A DNA stretch of 64,000 nucleotides from Aulosira sp. FACHB-615. GTDB lineage: Bacteria; Cyanobacteriota; Cyanobacteriia; Cyanobacteriales; Nostocaceae. The DNA is taken from NCBI RefSeq assembly GCF_014698045.1, contig NZ_JACJSE010000012.1, forward strand, positions 124,001 to 188,000, given 5' to 3'. This document shows positions 17,681 to 27,400 of this stretch, in pieces. The number at the start of each line of letters is the position of its first letter. Positions within the stretch are counted from its first letter, which is position 1. The position numbers and the translations under genes are program-made. The notes beneath the pieces are model-generated. The model ran no database searches, was not told the DNA's origin, and saw nothing but the letters and a program-made list of their open reading frames with translations.

Positions 17681-20317
17681 ATGCTAAAACCCCACCATTC
17701 TCACAACCATCTCCTAAAACTTATCCGTAGCGTCACCCTCATCCTCACTACCCTCAGCTATCAAAGCCTAATATTACTCACCCAAACACCAGCCACAGCC
17801 CAAGTCACACCCCAATTATGTGCCACCCCTGGCAAAGACGGCCCCAGCAGTTTAGGCGGCATCATCAACACTTACTACCCTGGTGCGACAAATACAACCG
17901 TTGCCGCAGGTTCAACCTCAATTCCTGTCGGTGCAATTAACCCCAACGGTTCTACCACCCCCATTACAGCAGGTGACTTGTTGCTCATCATCCAAATGCA
18001 AGGCGCAGATATTAACTCCAGCAACACAGATAGTTACGGTAATGGAGTTTCTGGTGGTGGCAATAATAGCAATGTTAACCTTACTCCCGCCACCACAGGC
18101 GCTAGTGGCAACCTCAACAATGCCAACTTCACCGCAGGTAATTACGAATATGTTGTCGCTACCGGGCCAATATCTGGCAGTTCCATCCCCATTCAAGGCA
18201 TCAATGGCGGAGGATTAATTAATTCCTATAGTAATACCCCATTCGGAACTCAAGGACAAAGAACCTATCAAGTAATTCGCGTACCCCAATATTCCAGTGC
18301 CACCATGAGTTCTAGCCTCACCGCCGCACCTTGGAACGGTGCTTCAGGCGGAATTTTAATTTATGACGTTGCAGGTAACTTGAATTTAGCCAGCGCCACG
18401 GTAGATGTGAGTGGTATTGGTTTCCGTGGCGGCGCAGGTCGCCAACTACGTGGTGATACTACTGGTAGTCTTACAGATTATGTTACTTTATCCACTACTA
18501 ATGCCAACGGTTCTAAAGGGGAAGGTACTGCTGGCACACCTCAGTATGTACTGAATTCAGCCACCATCTCAGCCATTGACACTGGTGTTGAAGGCTATCC
18601 TGGTGGGAGTTACGGCCGTGGCGCACCTGGTAACGCTGGTGGCGGTAGTACCGATGGTAGACCATCTACCAACGAGCAAAACTCCGGTGGTGGCGGCGGT
18701 AGTAATGGAGGTTCGGGCGGTCTAGGCGGTCGTTCTTGGACATCTGGGTTATTTATTGGTGGTTTTGGTGGCGCTAACTTTCCTGCTACCAGCAGTCGTG
18801 TTGTCTTGGGTGGTGGAGGTGGTGCTGGTACAACAAATCAGGCAACTAGCGCAACTATAGGTGTTCCGACCAATGGTATTGCTAGTAGTGGTGCTGCTGG
18901 TGGCGGTATGGTATTGATTCGTACTGGCAGTGTCAGTGGTACTGGTACTATCAATGCTAATGGAGCCACTGCCTTTGATGTCCGTCAAGATGGTACTGGC
19001 GGAGGTGGTGCGGGTGGTAGTGTGGTGGTGATGTCTGCCAATAATAACCTTACTGGTTTAAATGTAAATGCCAGAGGTGGTAACGGTGGTAATGTCAGAT
19101 TCAGCAGTGCAAGTCAACCATTTGATGGCGCTCATGGCCCTGGTGGTGGAGGCGGTGGTGGAGTTGTTTTTACTAGTTCTGGTGCTAGTGTTAACGTTAC
19201 AGGTGGGCAGAGTGGTACAGCAAAAGACCCCGTTGATCCTGCTGACCCTTATTTTGGTGCTACCGCAGGTACAGGTGGTATCAGCCAAGGTGTTGGTACT
19301 ATCCCTGGTGCCAGTTCTGGCGCACAATGTATTCCTCAACTAACTATTACAAAAACCACCAGCACGCCAGGGCCAATTATCAAGCCCGGTAAGGCAACTT
19401 ATACCATAACTGTTGCCAATGCTGCTAACCGAGCAACTGCTACCAATATTGATATTACTGATCCTTTGCCTAGTGGTTTTAGTTTTGATGGTTCAGTTAC
19501 TCCTACCGTGACTTTGAATGGCGGTGCAACACGTACTAGTGTGACTAACCCAACTGCTGGTGCAACAACGCTGAATTTTGGTAGCTTCAACATACCCGGT
19601 GGTGCAAGTGTGCAGATTACCTTTACTACCGATGTGGCTGCAACTGTGCCTGATGGAGTTTATAACAATGGTGCAACTGCAACCTATCTTGACCCCACTC
19701 GAACCACAACAAATGGCACAACTAGCGTTACTTACGACCCCGCAACAGTAGGAGAGGAAGTAGCGGTGGGTTCTTTTGTTCCAACTCCAATTTTAAGGTT
19801 GCGGGGTGTGAAACGAATTACCAATGTTGTCAGAAATGGTTTGCCTTTGAGTGGTGTTAACTTTGGGAGTTTTATTGATGATCCTAATGACCAAAACGAT
19901 AACGCCGCAGGTTGGTCTCAACTTTCCCCAGTAGGAATTATTAACCTGAGTTCGCAATTCACCTTACAAAGTGGCGATGAAGTTGAATATACAATTTACT
20001 TTCTCGCCGATGGCAACCAGCCAATACAAAACGCCAGATTTTGTGACCCTATCCCTACAGGTACAACATTTATTAGTAACAGCTTTGCTTCCGCTAGTGG
20101 AATTTTAGTGAATTTAGCTAACACAACTACACCCAGAACTAATGCTGCGGATAGCGATAATGGTAGCTTTTTCTCGCCTTTAGCTCCTTTAAGTGCCAAT
20201 AATGTGTGTCCTAATCAAACTAATCCCACAGGAGCAGTAGTTGTGAATTTCGGCACTCTCAACTATACAGCAGGTAGTAATTTCGGTTTTGTACGTTTTC
20301 GTGTCAGAGTGGATTAA
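17681..20317 (+). CDS. Exported glycine-rich DUF11 protein
   Basis: 878 residues with a long basic/hydrophobic N-terminus ending at ATAQVTPQ (signal peptide). Residues 55-540 are rich in Gly, Ser, Thr and Asn, with many GGGGG stretches. Residues of about 545-680 hold a DUF11 repeat (KPGKATYTITVANAAN, DITDPLPSGFSF), and a second DUF11-like region follows to the C-terminus (SGDEVEYTIYFLADGNQPI). No sortase or barrel anchor is visible. It is 69 bp downstream of the OmpA protein gene, in the same direction, and probably forms the exposed part of the same cell-surface assembly. Mature function unknown. Confidence 0.8.
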   Translation: MLKPHHSHNHLLKLIRSVTLILTTLSYQSLILLTQTPATAQVTPQLCATPGKDGPSSLGGIINTYYPGATNTTVAAGSTSIPVGAINPNGSTTPITAGDLLLIIQMQGADINSSNTDSYGNGVSGGGNNSNVNLTPATTGASGNLNNANFTAGNYEYVVATGPISGSSIPIQGINGGGLINSYSNTPFGTQGQRTYQVIRVPQYSSATMSSSLTAAPWNGASGGILIYDVAGNLNLASATVDVSGIGFRGGAGRQLRGDTTGSLTDYVTLSTTNANGSKGEGTAGTPQYVLNSATISAIDTGVEGYPGGSYGRGAPGNAGGGSTDGRPSTNEQNSGGGGGSNGGSGGLGGRSWTSGLFIGGFGGANFPATSSRVVLGGGGGAGTTNQATSATIGVPTNGIASSGAAGGGMVLIRTGSVSGTGTINANGATAFDVRQDGTGGGGAGGSVVVMSANNNLTGLNVNARGGNGGNVRFSSASQPFDGAHGPGGGGGGGVVFTSSGASVNVTGGQSGTAKDPVDPADPYFGATAGTGGISQGVGTIPGASSGAQCIPQLTITKTTSTPGPIIKPGKATYTITVANAANRATATNIDITDPLPSGFSFDGSVTPTVTLNGGATRTSVTNPTAGATTLNFGSFNIPGGASVQITFTTDVAATVPDGVYNNGATATYLDPTRTTTNGTTSVTYDPATVGEEVAVGSFVPTPILRLRGVKRITNVVRNGLPLSGVNFGSFIDDPNDQNDNAAGWSQLSPVGIINLSSQFTLQSGDEVEYTIYFLADGNQPIQNARFCDPIPTGTTFISNSFASASGILVNLANTTTPRTNAADSDNGSFFSPLAPLSANNVCPNQTNPTGAVVVNFGTLNYTAGSNFGFVRFRVRVD

Positions 20318-20660
20318 TAGAATGATTGGGAGAGTTCACAATACTTAATTGCTACAGAAGGATAGCATTTTTGATTGAGAAGACTTCCAATTAACAAAAT
20401 TTTCCATCATCCAGGAACAAAGAGGACAAGAAATAAAGATGTTCTAAAATTATTGAGGATTGCGATAGCAAGACTGTTATGTAACACCTATTCGTCCTCT
20501 TATTCTTCATATTGCATCATATCTAACTCACTTATATAGCTGAAGGGGAGAGTCTGTCCGGGTGGCGGCACAGGAGAGTCCATAGCCAGCGATCGCTCCT
20601 ACAATGAAGCTCAAATAAGCATATAATTAGCCTGCGTTTGGCTTTGCCGTTGTAGATAAG
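20318..20660. other. Non-coding gap between convergent genes, with hairpin
   Basis: 343 bases without a gene. Near 20632-20671 an AGCCTGC / GCAGGCT stem followed by TTGTTTTTA could terminate the rightward surface cluster; it overlaps the very end of the leftward gene. A GGGGAGAGTCTGTCC / CACAGGAGAGTCC repeat pair around 20545-20580 is G-rich, but I could not match it to a known RNA. Confidence 0.4.
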
Positions 20661-21272
20661 CTAGGCAGGCTTTGTTTTTAATTCACATTGTTGAAAAATA
20701 TAATTAACTGCTGCAAACAATTTATCTAAATCTTGAATAACATACAAATCTTTATTCCGAGTAAACACATCAGCAGACAACTTGCCAAATTGCCATACTT
20801 TGCCGTTCGTCACAATTCCAAAAATATCGCTGACAAAATCATCGTTAATTCTTTGGACTGCAATCATCTCAGCTAAACACTGTCCCCAACCTTCTTCAAA
20901 TTTGTCTTGTTTAGCTTCTACTGTCAGAAAATAGGGTTTATCAAATACAACTGTTCCTAGAGGATTTCGCTGGGTGACTGTATAATCTGGAACTCCTGAT
21001 AAATCTTCGTCATAAGTCAATGTTTCATGGCTCCAAAGTGTTAATTTACTCCGGTAAGGTTTCCAAACTTCTTTTAAAACTGGATAGATCAGATTTTCAC
21101 AAATAGCATCTTCAGAATTATCTATAACTCCATCTATAAATAGTAAATCTAACTCTTCTTGGAAAGATGGGGGAACAGGAAAATCTAATTCCGACATAAA
21201 ATTAGACTGGATATATTTAATTTGGAATTTTTTGATGACTGTACTAATACTTTTATAATTACTAAATGCCAT
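20661..21272 (-). CDS. PD-(D/E)XK nuclease-like protein of unknown function
   Basis: 203 residues from the ATG at 21272, chosen because AAGG lies about 8 nt before it. A TTG start 11 codons upstream is also open. Residues 58-135 show the order typical of the PD-(D/E)XK fold: E59, GVPD96 at the end of a strand, a hydrophobic strand ending in E119-A-K121, then Q131 and a helix. The protein resembles the nuclease-like N-terminal region of some restriction enzymes but carries no DNA-recognition or helicase domain and no neighbouring methylase. It may be a cyanobacterial solo protein or remnant; the activity is inference. Confidence 0.6.
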   Translation of the reverse strand: MAFSNYKSISTVIKKFQIKYIQSNFMSELDFPVPPSFQEELDLLFIDGVIDNSEDAICENLIYPVLKEVWKPYRSKLTLWSHETLTYDEDLSGVPDYTVTQRNPLGTVVFDKPYFLTVEAKQDKFEEGWGQCLAEMIAVQRINDDFVSDIFGIVTNGKVWQFGKLSADVFTRNKDLYVIQDLDKLFAAVNYIFQQCELKTKPA

Positions 21273-21349
21273 ATTAATTGACCTTGTTAGCGTAAACATC
21301 CGCAACTAGGGAATAATTTAACATAGATAAAGTTTAGTAAATTTGAGTC

Positions 21350-22186
21350 ATGTCTGAGTTCAAAGAAAACATCGCCTCTTTCGCCAGACAGTTTGTTCCC
21401 TCTTATCGATTCATCCGAACCCATGAATCTACACTCGGTAACAGTCATGAACTGCAAACAGAACTAAAGCCTCACTCAATTAAGGTTTTAAACTGGAATA
21501 TTGCTAAAAATAACTTTGACAAAAGTTGGTTTAAAGATTTTTACCTCATTCTGCGACAGTACCAACCTGATTTAATCTTCTGTCAAGAAGTCCGTATGAG
21601 TGTAGGCGTGGAACAAATTATTGGGTTTAACAAATTGAGTTGGGCTTATGCACCGAATTTTATTGATACCCATCATCAAACTTATTCAGGGATTTTAACA
21701 GCAGCTAATATTAGTCCTCTCAGCAAGAAAGCGATAGTTACTAAACACTATGAACCTTTAGTAAACACGCCCAAGGTTTCATTAATTACAGAATATGCTT
21801 TAGCTCACCAGCAAACAACCCTATTAACTATTAATAGTCACTTAATTAATTTTGTTGATTTAACCAAATTTAAAACTCAATTACATGAAATAGAATTGGC
21901 TTTATCCAAGCATCACGGGCCGATTATTTTTGCTGGTGATTTCAATACTTGGAATCGTCAACGAGCCATACTTTTAGATAAAGCTGTCACTAAATTAGGG
22001 TTAAAGTCGGTAGAATTTGCCCCTCATGAAAGTAAGAAGATTAAAAGGTTCCTTTTGTCACCACCCCTAGATTATATTTTTTATCGAGGATTAACTGAAA
22101 AATCCGCCAGTGCCAAAGTTTTAGACGAAATTAATTCATCCGATCACAAGCCATTGCTGGCAGAATTTAGTTATGTCGATATGTAA
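21350..22186 (+). CDS. Endonuclease/exonuclease/phosphatase (EEP) family protein
   Basis: 278 residues. The EEP catalytic set can be followed: LNWNIAK (Asn, near 49), CQEVR (metal Glu, near 79), INSHLI (His, near 162), AGDFNTW (Asp and Asn, near 196) and SSDHKPL (Asp and final His, near 264). No signal peptide is present. Family members hydrolyse phosphodiesters in DNA, sphingomyelin or phosphoinositides; the substrate cannot be told here. The next gene, a phospholipase-D type cardiolipin synthase-like protein, starts 9 bp later, so a role in phospholipid metabolism is possible. Confidence 0.85.
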   Translation: MSEFKENIASFARQFVPSYRFIRTHESTLGNSHELQTELKPHSIKVLNWNIAKNNFDKSWFKDFYLILRQYQPDLIFCQEVRMSVGVEQIIGFNKLSWAYAPNFIDTHHQTYSGILTAANISPLSKKAIVTKHYEPLVNTPKVSLITEYALAHQQTTLLTINSHLINFVDLTKFKTQLHEIELALSKHHGPIIFAGDFNTWNRQRAILLDKAVTKLGLKSVEFAPHESKKIKRFLLSPPLDYIFYRGLTEKSASAKVLDEINSSDHKPLLAEFSYVDM

Positions 22187-22195
22187 GAAATAAAG

Positions 22196-23638
22196 ATGCT
22201 TGTAGACATTAGCATCCTCACTTTTTTGAGTGCAGCTACCGTTGTCGTTCATGGCTTGGGAATTGCCCATGCTGCCCATGCAGTCATGACTGTGCGTTCT
22301 TCCCGTGGTGCGATCGCCTGGAGTATTTCGTTAGTTACATTTCCCTGGCTGGCTTTACCTTTATACTGGATTTTAGGCAGAACTAAATTTCATGGCTATG
22401 CTGAAGCCTTACGTTCAGTCTTTTCTGAACATCAAAAATTAGTTCACAAAGCGTATAGAGAAATCACTAAATTTCAAGTTGTCATCCCCGAAAAATTAAA
22501 ATCACTAGCACCATTAGCAGAAACATTTACAGGCGTTGCTTTTACATCAGGTAATGCGGCAGAATTACTCATTGATGGACAGCAAACATATCCAGCAATG
22601 TTAAGGGCGATCGCCTCGGCGAAAAACTATATTTTGCTGCAATCTTACATCGTTGATGATGATGAATCAGGTCATAAATTTCAAGCCGCTTTAATTGCGA
22701 AAGCACAGCAAGGCATTCGGATTTATTTTCTCTACGATGAAATTGGTTCTAACAAATTACCTCGCACTTATATCAACTCTCTACGCCAAAATTTTATTCA
22801 AGTCAGCGCATTTCATACCACCAAAGGTAGAGGTAATCGTTTTCAGCTTAACTTTCGCAACCATCGCAAAATTTTAGTAGTCGATGGTGAAATTGCATTT
22901 ACTGGTGGTTTAAATATTGGCAATGATTACGTCGGGAAAAATCGCCGTCTCAGTCCTTGGCGCGACACTCATATAAAATTGCAAGGGCCGACTGTTCAAA
23001 GTCTACAAAGTTCTTTTTTACAAGATTGGTATTGGGCAAATCGTCAAGTTATCGATGTTAACTGGCAAGTGCAACCCAACTGGGAAGCCAACCAAACAGC
23101 ATTAATTTTACCCACAGGCCCCGCCGACAAACACAAAGCTTGTCAACTTTTTTTCGTGAATGCTATCAATCAAGCTCAAACTCGCCTGTGGATAGCGACT
23201 CCCTATTTTGTTCCAGATGATTCAACTCTGACAGCTTTAAAGTTAGCAGCAATGCGCGGTGTAGATGTCCGCATTATTTTACCAAACCGACCAGATCACT
23301 TATTTGTTTATCTTTGTTCCTTTTCTTATTACAATGAAATGAAACCCATCAATATCAAGTTTTATCGCTACAAACATGGGTTCATGCACCAAAAAATCAT
23401 CCTCATCGATAATGATTTAGCAGGAGTAGGTACAGTTAACCTGGATAATCGCTCATTTTTTCTCAACTTTGAAGTTATGAGTTTTATTATCGATGGTCAA
23501 TTTGTCAACAGCGTTGAGAAAATGCTAAAAACCGATTTAGCTGCTTCTGTAACCGTAGATTTTGCCGAATATGAGCAAAAACCTTTGTGGTTCAAGTTAG
23601 CTGTGAGAATCTCTCGTTTACTCACTCCTTTGTTGTAG
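22196..23638 (+). CDS. cls: Cardiolipin synthase-like phospholipase D protein
   Basis: 480 residues. Two membrane helices lie at the N-terminus (about 3-28 and 42-60). Two complete HKD motifs follow, H223/K225/D230 and H398/K400/D405, as expected for a bacterial cardiolipin synthase joining two phosphatidylglycerol molecules (or a phosphatidyltransferase of that family). It follows the EEP gene by 9 bp, probably in an operon. The stop is directly followed by a repeat element at 23640. Length is normal for the family. Confidence 0.88.
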   Translation: MLVDISILTFLSAATVVVHGLGIAHAAHAVMTVRSSRGAIAWSISLVTFPWLALPLYWILGRTKFHGYAEALRSVFSEHQKLVHKAYREITKFQVVIPEKLKSLAPLAETFTGVAFTSGNAAELLIDGQQTYPAMLRAIASAKNYILLQSYIVDDDESGHKFQAALIAKAQQGIRIYFLYDEIGSNKLPRTYINSLRQNFIQVSAFHTTKGRGNRFQLNFRNHRKILVVDGEIAFTGGLNIGNDYVGKNRRLSPWRDTHIKLQGPTVQSLQSSFLQDWYWANRQVIDVNWQVQPNWEANQTALILPTGPADKHKACQLFFVNAINQAQTRLWIATPYFVPDDSTLTALKLAAMRGVDVRIILPNRPDHLFVYLCSFSYYNEMKPINIKFYRYKHGFMHQKIILIDNDLAGVGTVNLDNRSFFLNFEVMSFIIDGQFVNSVEKMLKTDLAASVTVDFAEYEQKPLWFKLAVRISRLLTPLL

Positions 23639-23639
23639 T

Positions 23640-23806
23640 CAGGAATCCGCTTTGATTGTTGAAATTATCTGTAAAGGCTGGGAGTAGGGAGTGGGGAGTA
23701 GGGAGTAGAAAAGAGCATTTTGTAGGTGTACTGATTTTTTTCAGAAATCAGTACATTCAGATCAGGCTTCTTTCCTACTCCCGACCCCCCATTCCGGATT
23801 CCTATA
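23640..23806 (+). repeat. Interspersed foldback element, fullest copy
   Basis: Bounded by CAGGAATCCG on the left and CCGGATTCCTATAG on the right, which are inverse to each other. The interior holds GGGAGTAGG heptamers, an ACTGATTTTTTTCAGAAATCAGT hairpin near 23732-23755 and a TTTCCTACTCCCGACC tract complementary to the heptamers. About 115 bp are nearly identical, inverted, at 33888-34016. Shorter versions are at 9735 and 35515. Confidence 0.8.
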
Positions 23807-24439
23807 GATATTTTTTGTTTCGCGCAAATAAGTTAAAAGAGAGCAAATTTTGTCAATACATCTTTGTGTATAAAGTTTATCTGCAAATTCTTTTCCTGTC
23901 ATACCAATTCTGTATGAAGATGCACTGAATTAGATAACGAACCACATAGACACACTCTTCGGCTACTCTTACGAGAACGCCTGACGGCGAACCCGCAGGG
24001 TAGGGCGCAAAGTACACAAAGAAAGAAGAGATAAAAGATTAAATGCAGCCTCAAATAGAATTGTTCCCACCTCTAAATAACAAATTTATTTCAGACTGTC
24101 TTCTACCTTATGTTAGATAGAAATAATCTATTATTCCTCCTAAAGTTAGATAAATTATAGAGTTAAAATCATTGATATTTATTAATAATGAGTCTGTTAT
24201 ATTAAAAATGACTTTTAACTATCTTCAGCAAGAGTTTAGTTAACAATCAGCAAAAAAATTCTCTTCTGAAAAGCATTTATACTTAAGCATCAATTTACTT
24301 ATCCAAGACATATCAATTTTTGTATGTAGATGTGTGGCTTAACGATGATTCTTGGATAATAACGCTCTGCAACATTATGAGTGTGCAGTATTAATCTCAT
24401 CGCCCTAAAATCACTTCCCAGTTTCCCCAGGATATAGCA
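23807..24439. other. Non-coding upstream region of the giant kinase gene
   Basis: About 630 bases without a credible gene. Bases 23948-24020 hold a dispersed motif (GGCTACTCTTACGAGAACGC, then GAACCCGCAGGGTAGGGC) that recurs at 34641-34700. The rest is A+T-rich. The kinase promoter should be here. No ribosome site stronger than CCCCAGGA about 10 nt before the ATG at 24440 was noted. Confidence 0.45.
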
Positions 24440-27400
24440 ATGGCAACCGAACAGTTAACCAGAGAAAGCGACAATCTTGATTTAAAACAATTGCTGAAAA
24501 CACTCACTGCTGTGAAAAAAGGTGACTTTTCGGTGCGGATGTCCGTGGAAAATACTGGTTTGGCAGGTAAAATTGCTGACACGCTCAACGATATTATTGA
24601 GCAAAATGAACGTATGGCGTTAGAACTCCAGCGCATTGGGAATGTGGTTGGGAAAGAAGGGAAAATTACAGAACGCGCCTCTTTAGGAACTGTGCGGGGT
24701 TCTTGGTCAGATTGTGTGAATTCTGTCAATACTCTAATTACAGATTTAGTCCAACCAACAGCCGAAACTACAAGGGTGATTCGCGCGGTGGCAAATGGGG
24801 ATTTGTCTCAAACCATCGCCACAGAAATAGATGGTAAACCCCTCAAAGGCGAGTTTCTGCAAACAGCCAATATTGTTAACACAATGGTAGATCGGCTGGG
24901 TTCTTTTGCGAGTGAAGTTACCAGGGTAGCGCGGGAAGTGGGGACGGAAGGTAAACTCGGTGTCCAAGCGGAAGTGCGGGGTGTGGCGGGAACTTGGAAA
25001 GACCTTACCGATAATGTGAATTTGATGGCGGGAAATTTGACGGGTCAGGTACGTAATATTGCGGAAGTTGCCACAGCGATCGCCAATGGTGACTTGTCCA
25101 AAAAAATCACAGTCAATGTCAAAGGGGAAATTCTGGAACTGAAAAACACCGTTAATACAATGGTGGATCAGTTGAACTCTTTTGCATCGGAAGTTACCAG
25201 GGTGGCGCGGGAAGTGGGGACGGAAGGTAAACTCGGTGTCCAAGCCGAAGTGCGGGGTGTGGCGGGAACCTGGAAAGACCTCACCGATAATGTGAATTTG
25301 ATGGCGGGAAATCTGACAGGACAAGTACGTAATATTGCGGAAGTGGCGACAGCGATCGCCAATGGTGATTTATCGAAGAAAATCACTGTGGATGTGAAGG
25401 GCGAAATTCTGGAGTTGAAGAACACTATCAATATTATGGTGGATCAACTCAGTTCATTTGTGTCAGAAGTAACAAGGGTGGCGCGGGAAGTCGGAAGCGA
25501 AGGAAAACTTGGTGTCCAAGCTGATGTTAAAGGTGTGGCGGGGACATGGAAAGATTTAACCGACAGCGTAAACTTCATGGCGGGGAGTTTGACAGCCCAG
25601 GTACGGAACATCGCGGAAGTGACAACGGCGGTGGCGAATGGGGACTTGTCGAAGAAAATCACCGTGGATGTGAAGGGTGAAATTCTGGAGTTGAAGAACA
25701 CTATTAATACAATGGTGGATCAACTCAATTCCTTCGCCTCTGAGGTAACTAGAGTAGCTAGAGAGGTGGGTACAGAAGGAAAACTGGGTGTCCAAGCCGA
25801 AGTGCGGGGTGTGGCGGGAACTTGGAAAGACCTCACTGATAATGTGAATTTGATGGCGGGCAATTTAACAGGACAGGTACGTAATATTGCGGAAGTTGCA
25901 ACAGCGATCGCAAATGGTGATTTATCGAAGAAAATCACTGTAGATGTAAAGGGCGAAATTCTAGAGTTGAAAAACACAATCAATATCATGGTGGATCAAC
26001 TTAGTTCCTTTGCATCAGAAGTCACCAGGGTGGCGCGGGAGGTCGGAAGTGAGGGTAAGTTAGGTGTCCAAGCCGATGTGCGCGGTGTGGCGGGGACTTG
26101 GAAAGACTTAACCGACAGCGTGAATTTCATGGCGGGGAGTTTGACAGCCCAGGTAAGGAACATCGCGGAAGTGACAACGGCGGTGGCGAATGGTGACTTG
26201 TCCAAGAAAATCACTGTGGATGTGAAGGGTGAAATTCTGGAGTTGAAGAACACGATTAATACAATGGTGGATCAACTTAATTCCTTCGCTAGTGAAGTAA
26301 CGCGGGTGGCGCGTGAGGTCGGAAGTGAAGGTAAATTAGGAGTCCAAGCGGAAGTTCGCGGGGTGGCGGGGACGTGGAAGGATTTGACTGACTCGGTAAA
26401 CTTCATGGCGGGAAGTTTGACAGCCCAGGTAAGAAATATTGCGGATGTGACAACGGCGGTGGCGAATGGGGACTTGTCGAAGAAAATCACTGTGGATGTG
26501 AAGGGTGAAATTTTGGAGTTGAAGAACACTATCAATACAATGGTGGATCAACTCAGTTCCTTTGCATCGGAGGTAACGCGGGTGGCGCGTGAAGTGGGTA
26601 CAGAAGGAAAACTGGGTGTTCAAGCGGAAGTGCGCGGTGTGGCGGGAACTTGGAAAGACTTAACAGGTGCGGTGAATATGATGGCGGGGAACCTCACCGA
26701 CCAAGTACGTAGTATAGCGGAAGTTGCAACCGCGATCGCCAACGGGGACTTATCGAAAAAAATCACTGTCCAAGTTAAAGGCGAAATCCTGGAGTTGAAA
26801 AACACGATTAATATCATGGTGGATCAACTCAACTCCTTCGCCAGTGAAGTAACGCGGGTGGCGCGTGAGGTAGGAAGTGAAGGTAAGTTAGGTGTCCAAG
26901 CAGATGTTAAAGGTGTGGCGGGGACATGGAAAGATTTAACCGACAGCGTGAATTTCATGGCGGGAAGTTTGACAGCCCAGGTACGCAACATCGCAGCAGT
27001 CACAACGGCGGTGGCGAATGGCGACTTATCCAAGAAAATCTCTGTGGATGTGAAGGGTGAAATTTTGGAGTTGAAAAACACCGTCAATACAATGGTGGAT
27101 CAACTTAATTCCTTTGCGTCGGAAGTAACGAGAGTAGCGCGGGAGGTGGGAACGGAAGGTAAACTTGGTGTTCAAGCCGAAGTCAAAGGTGTGGCGGGGA
27201 CATGGAAAGACCTCACCGACAGCGTGAATTTCATGGCGGGAAGTTTGACAGCCCAGGTAAGAAACATCGCGGAAGTGACAACGGCGGTGGCGAATGGGGA
27301 CTTATCCAAAAAAATCACCGTGGATGTGAAGGGTGAAATTTTGGAGTTGAAGAACACTATCAATACAATGGTGGATCAACTTAATTCCTTCGCGTCGGAG

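Noticed and set aside
20530..20600. Possible riboswitch or structured RNA (GAGAGTCTGTCC ... CAGGAGAGTCC)
   Set aside because: Could not be matched to any known riboswitch consensus, and no gene downstream on that strand would use it.
23656..23928. 90-codon ORF after the cardiolipin synthase gene
   Set aside because: Its first third is the heptamer and foldback repeat element; no recognisable domain.
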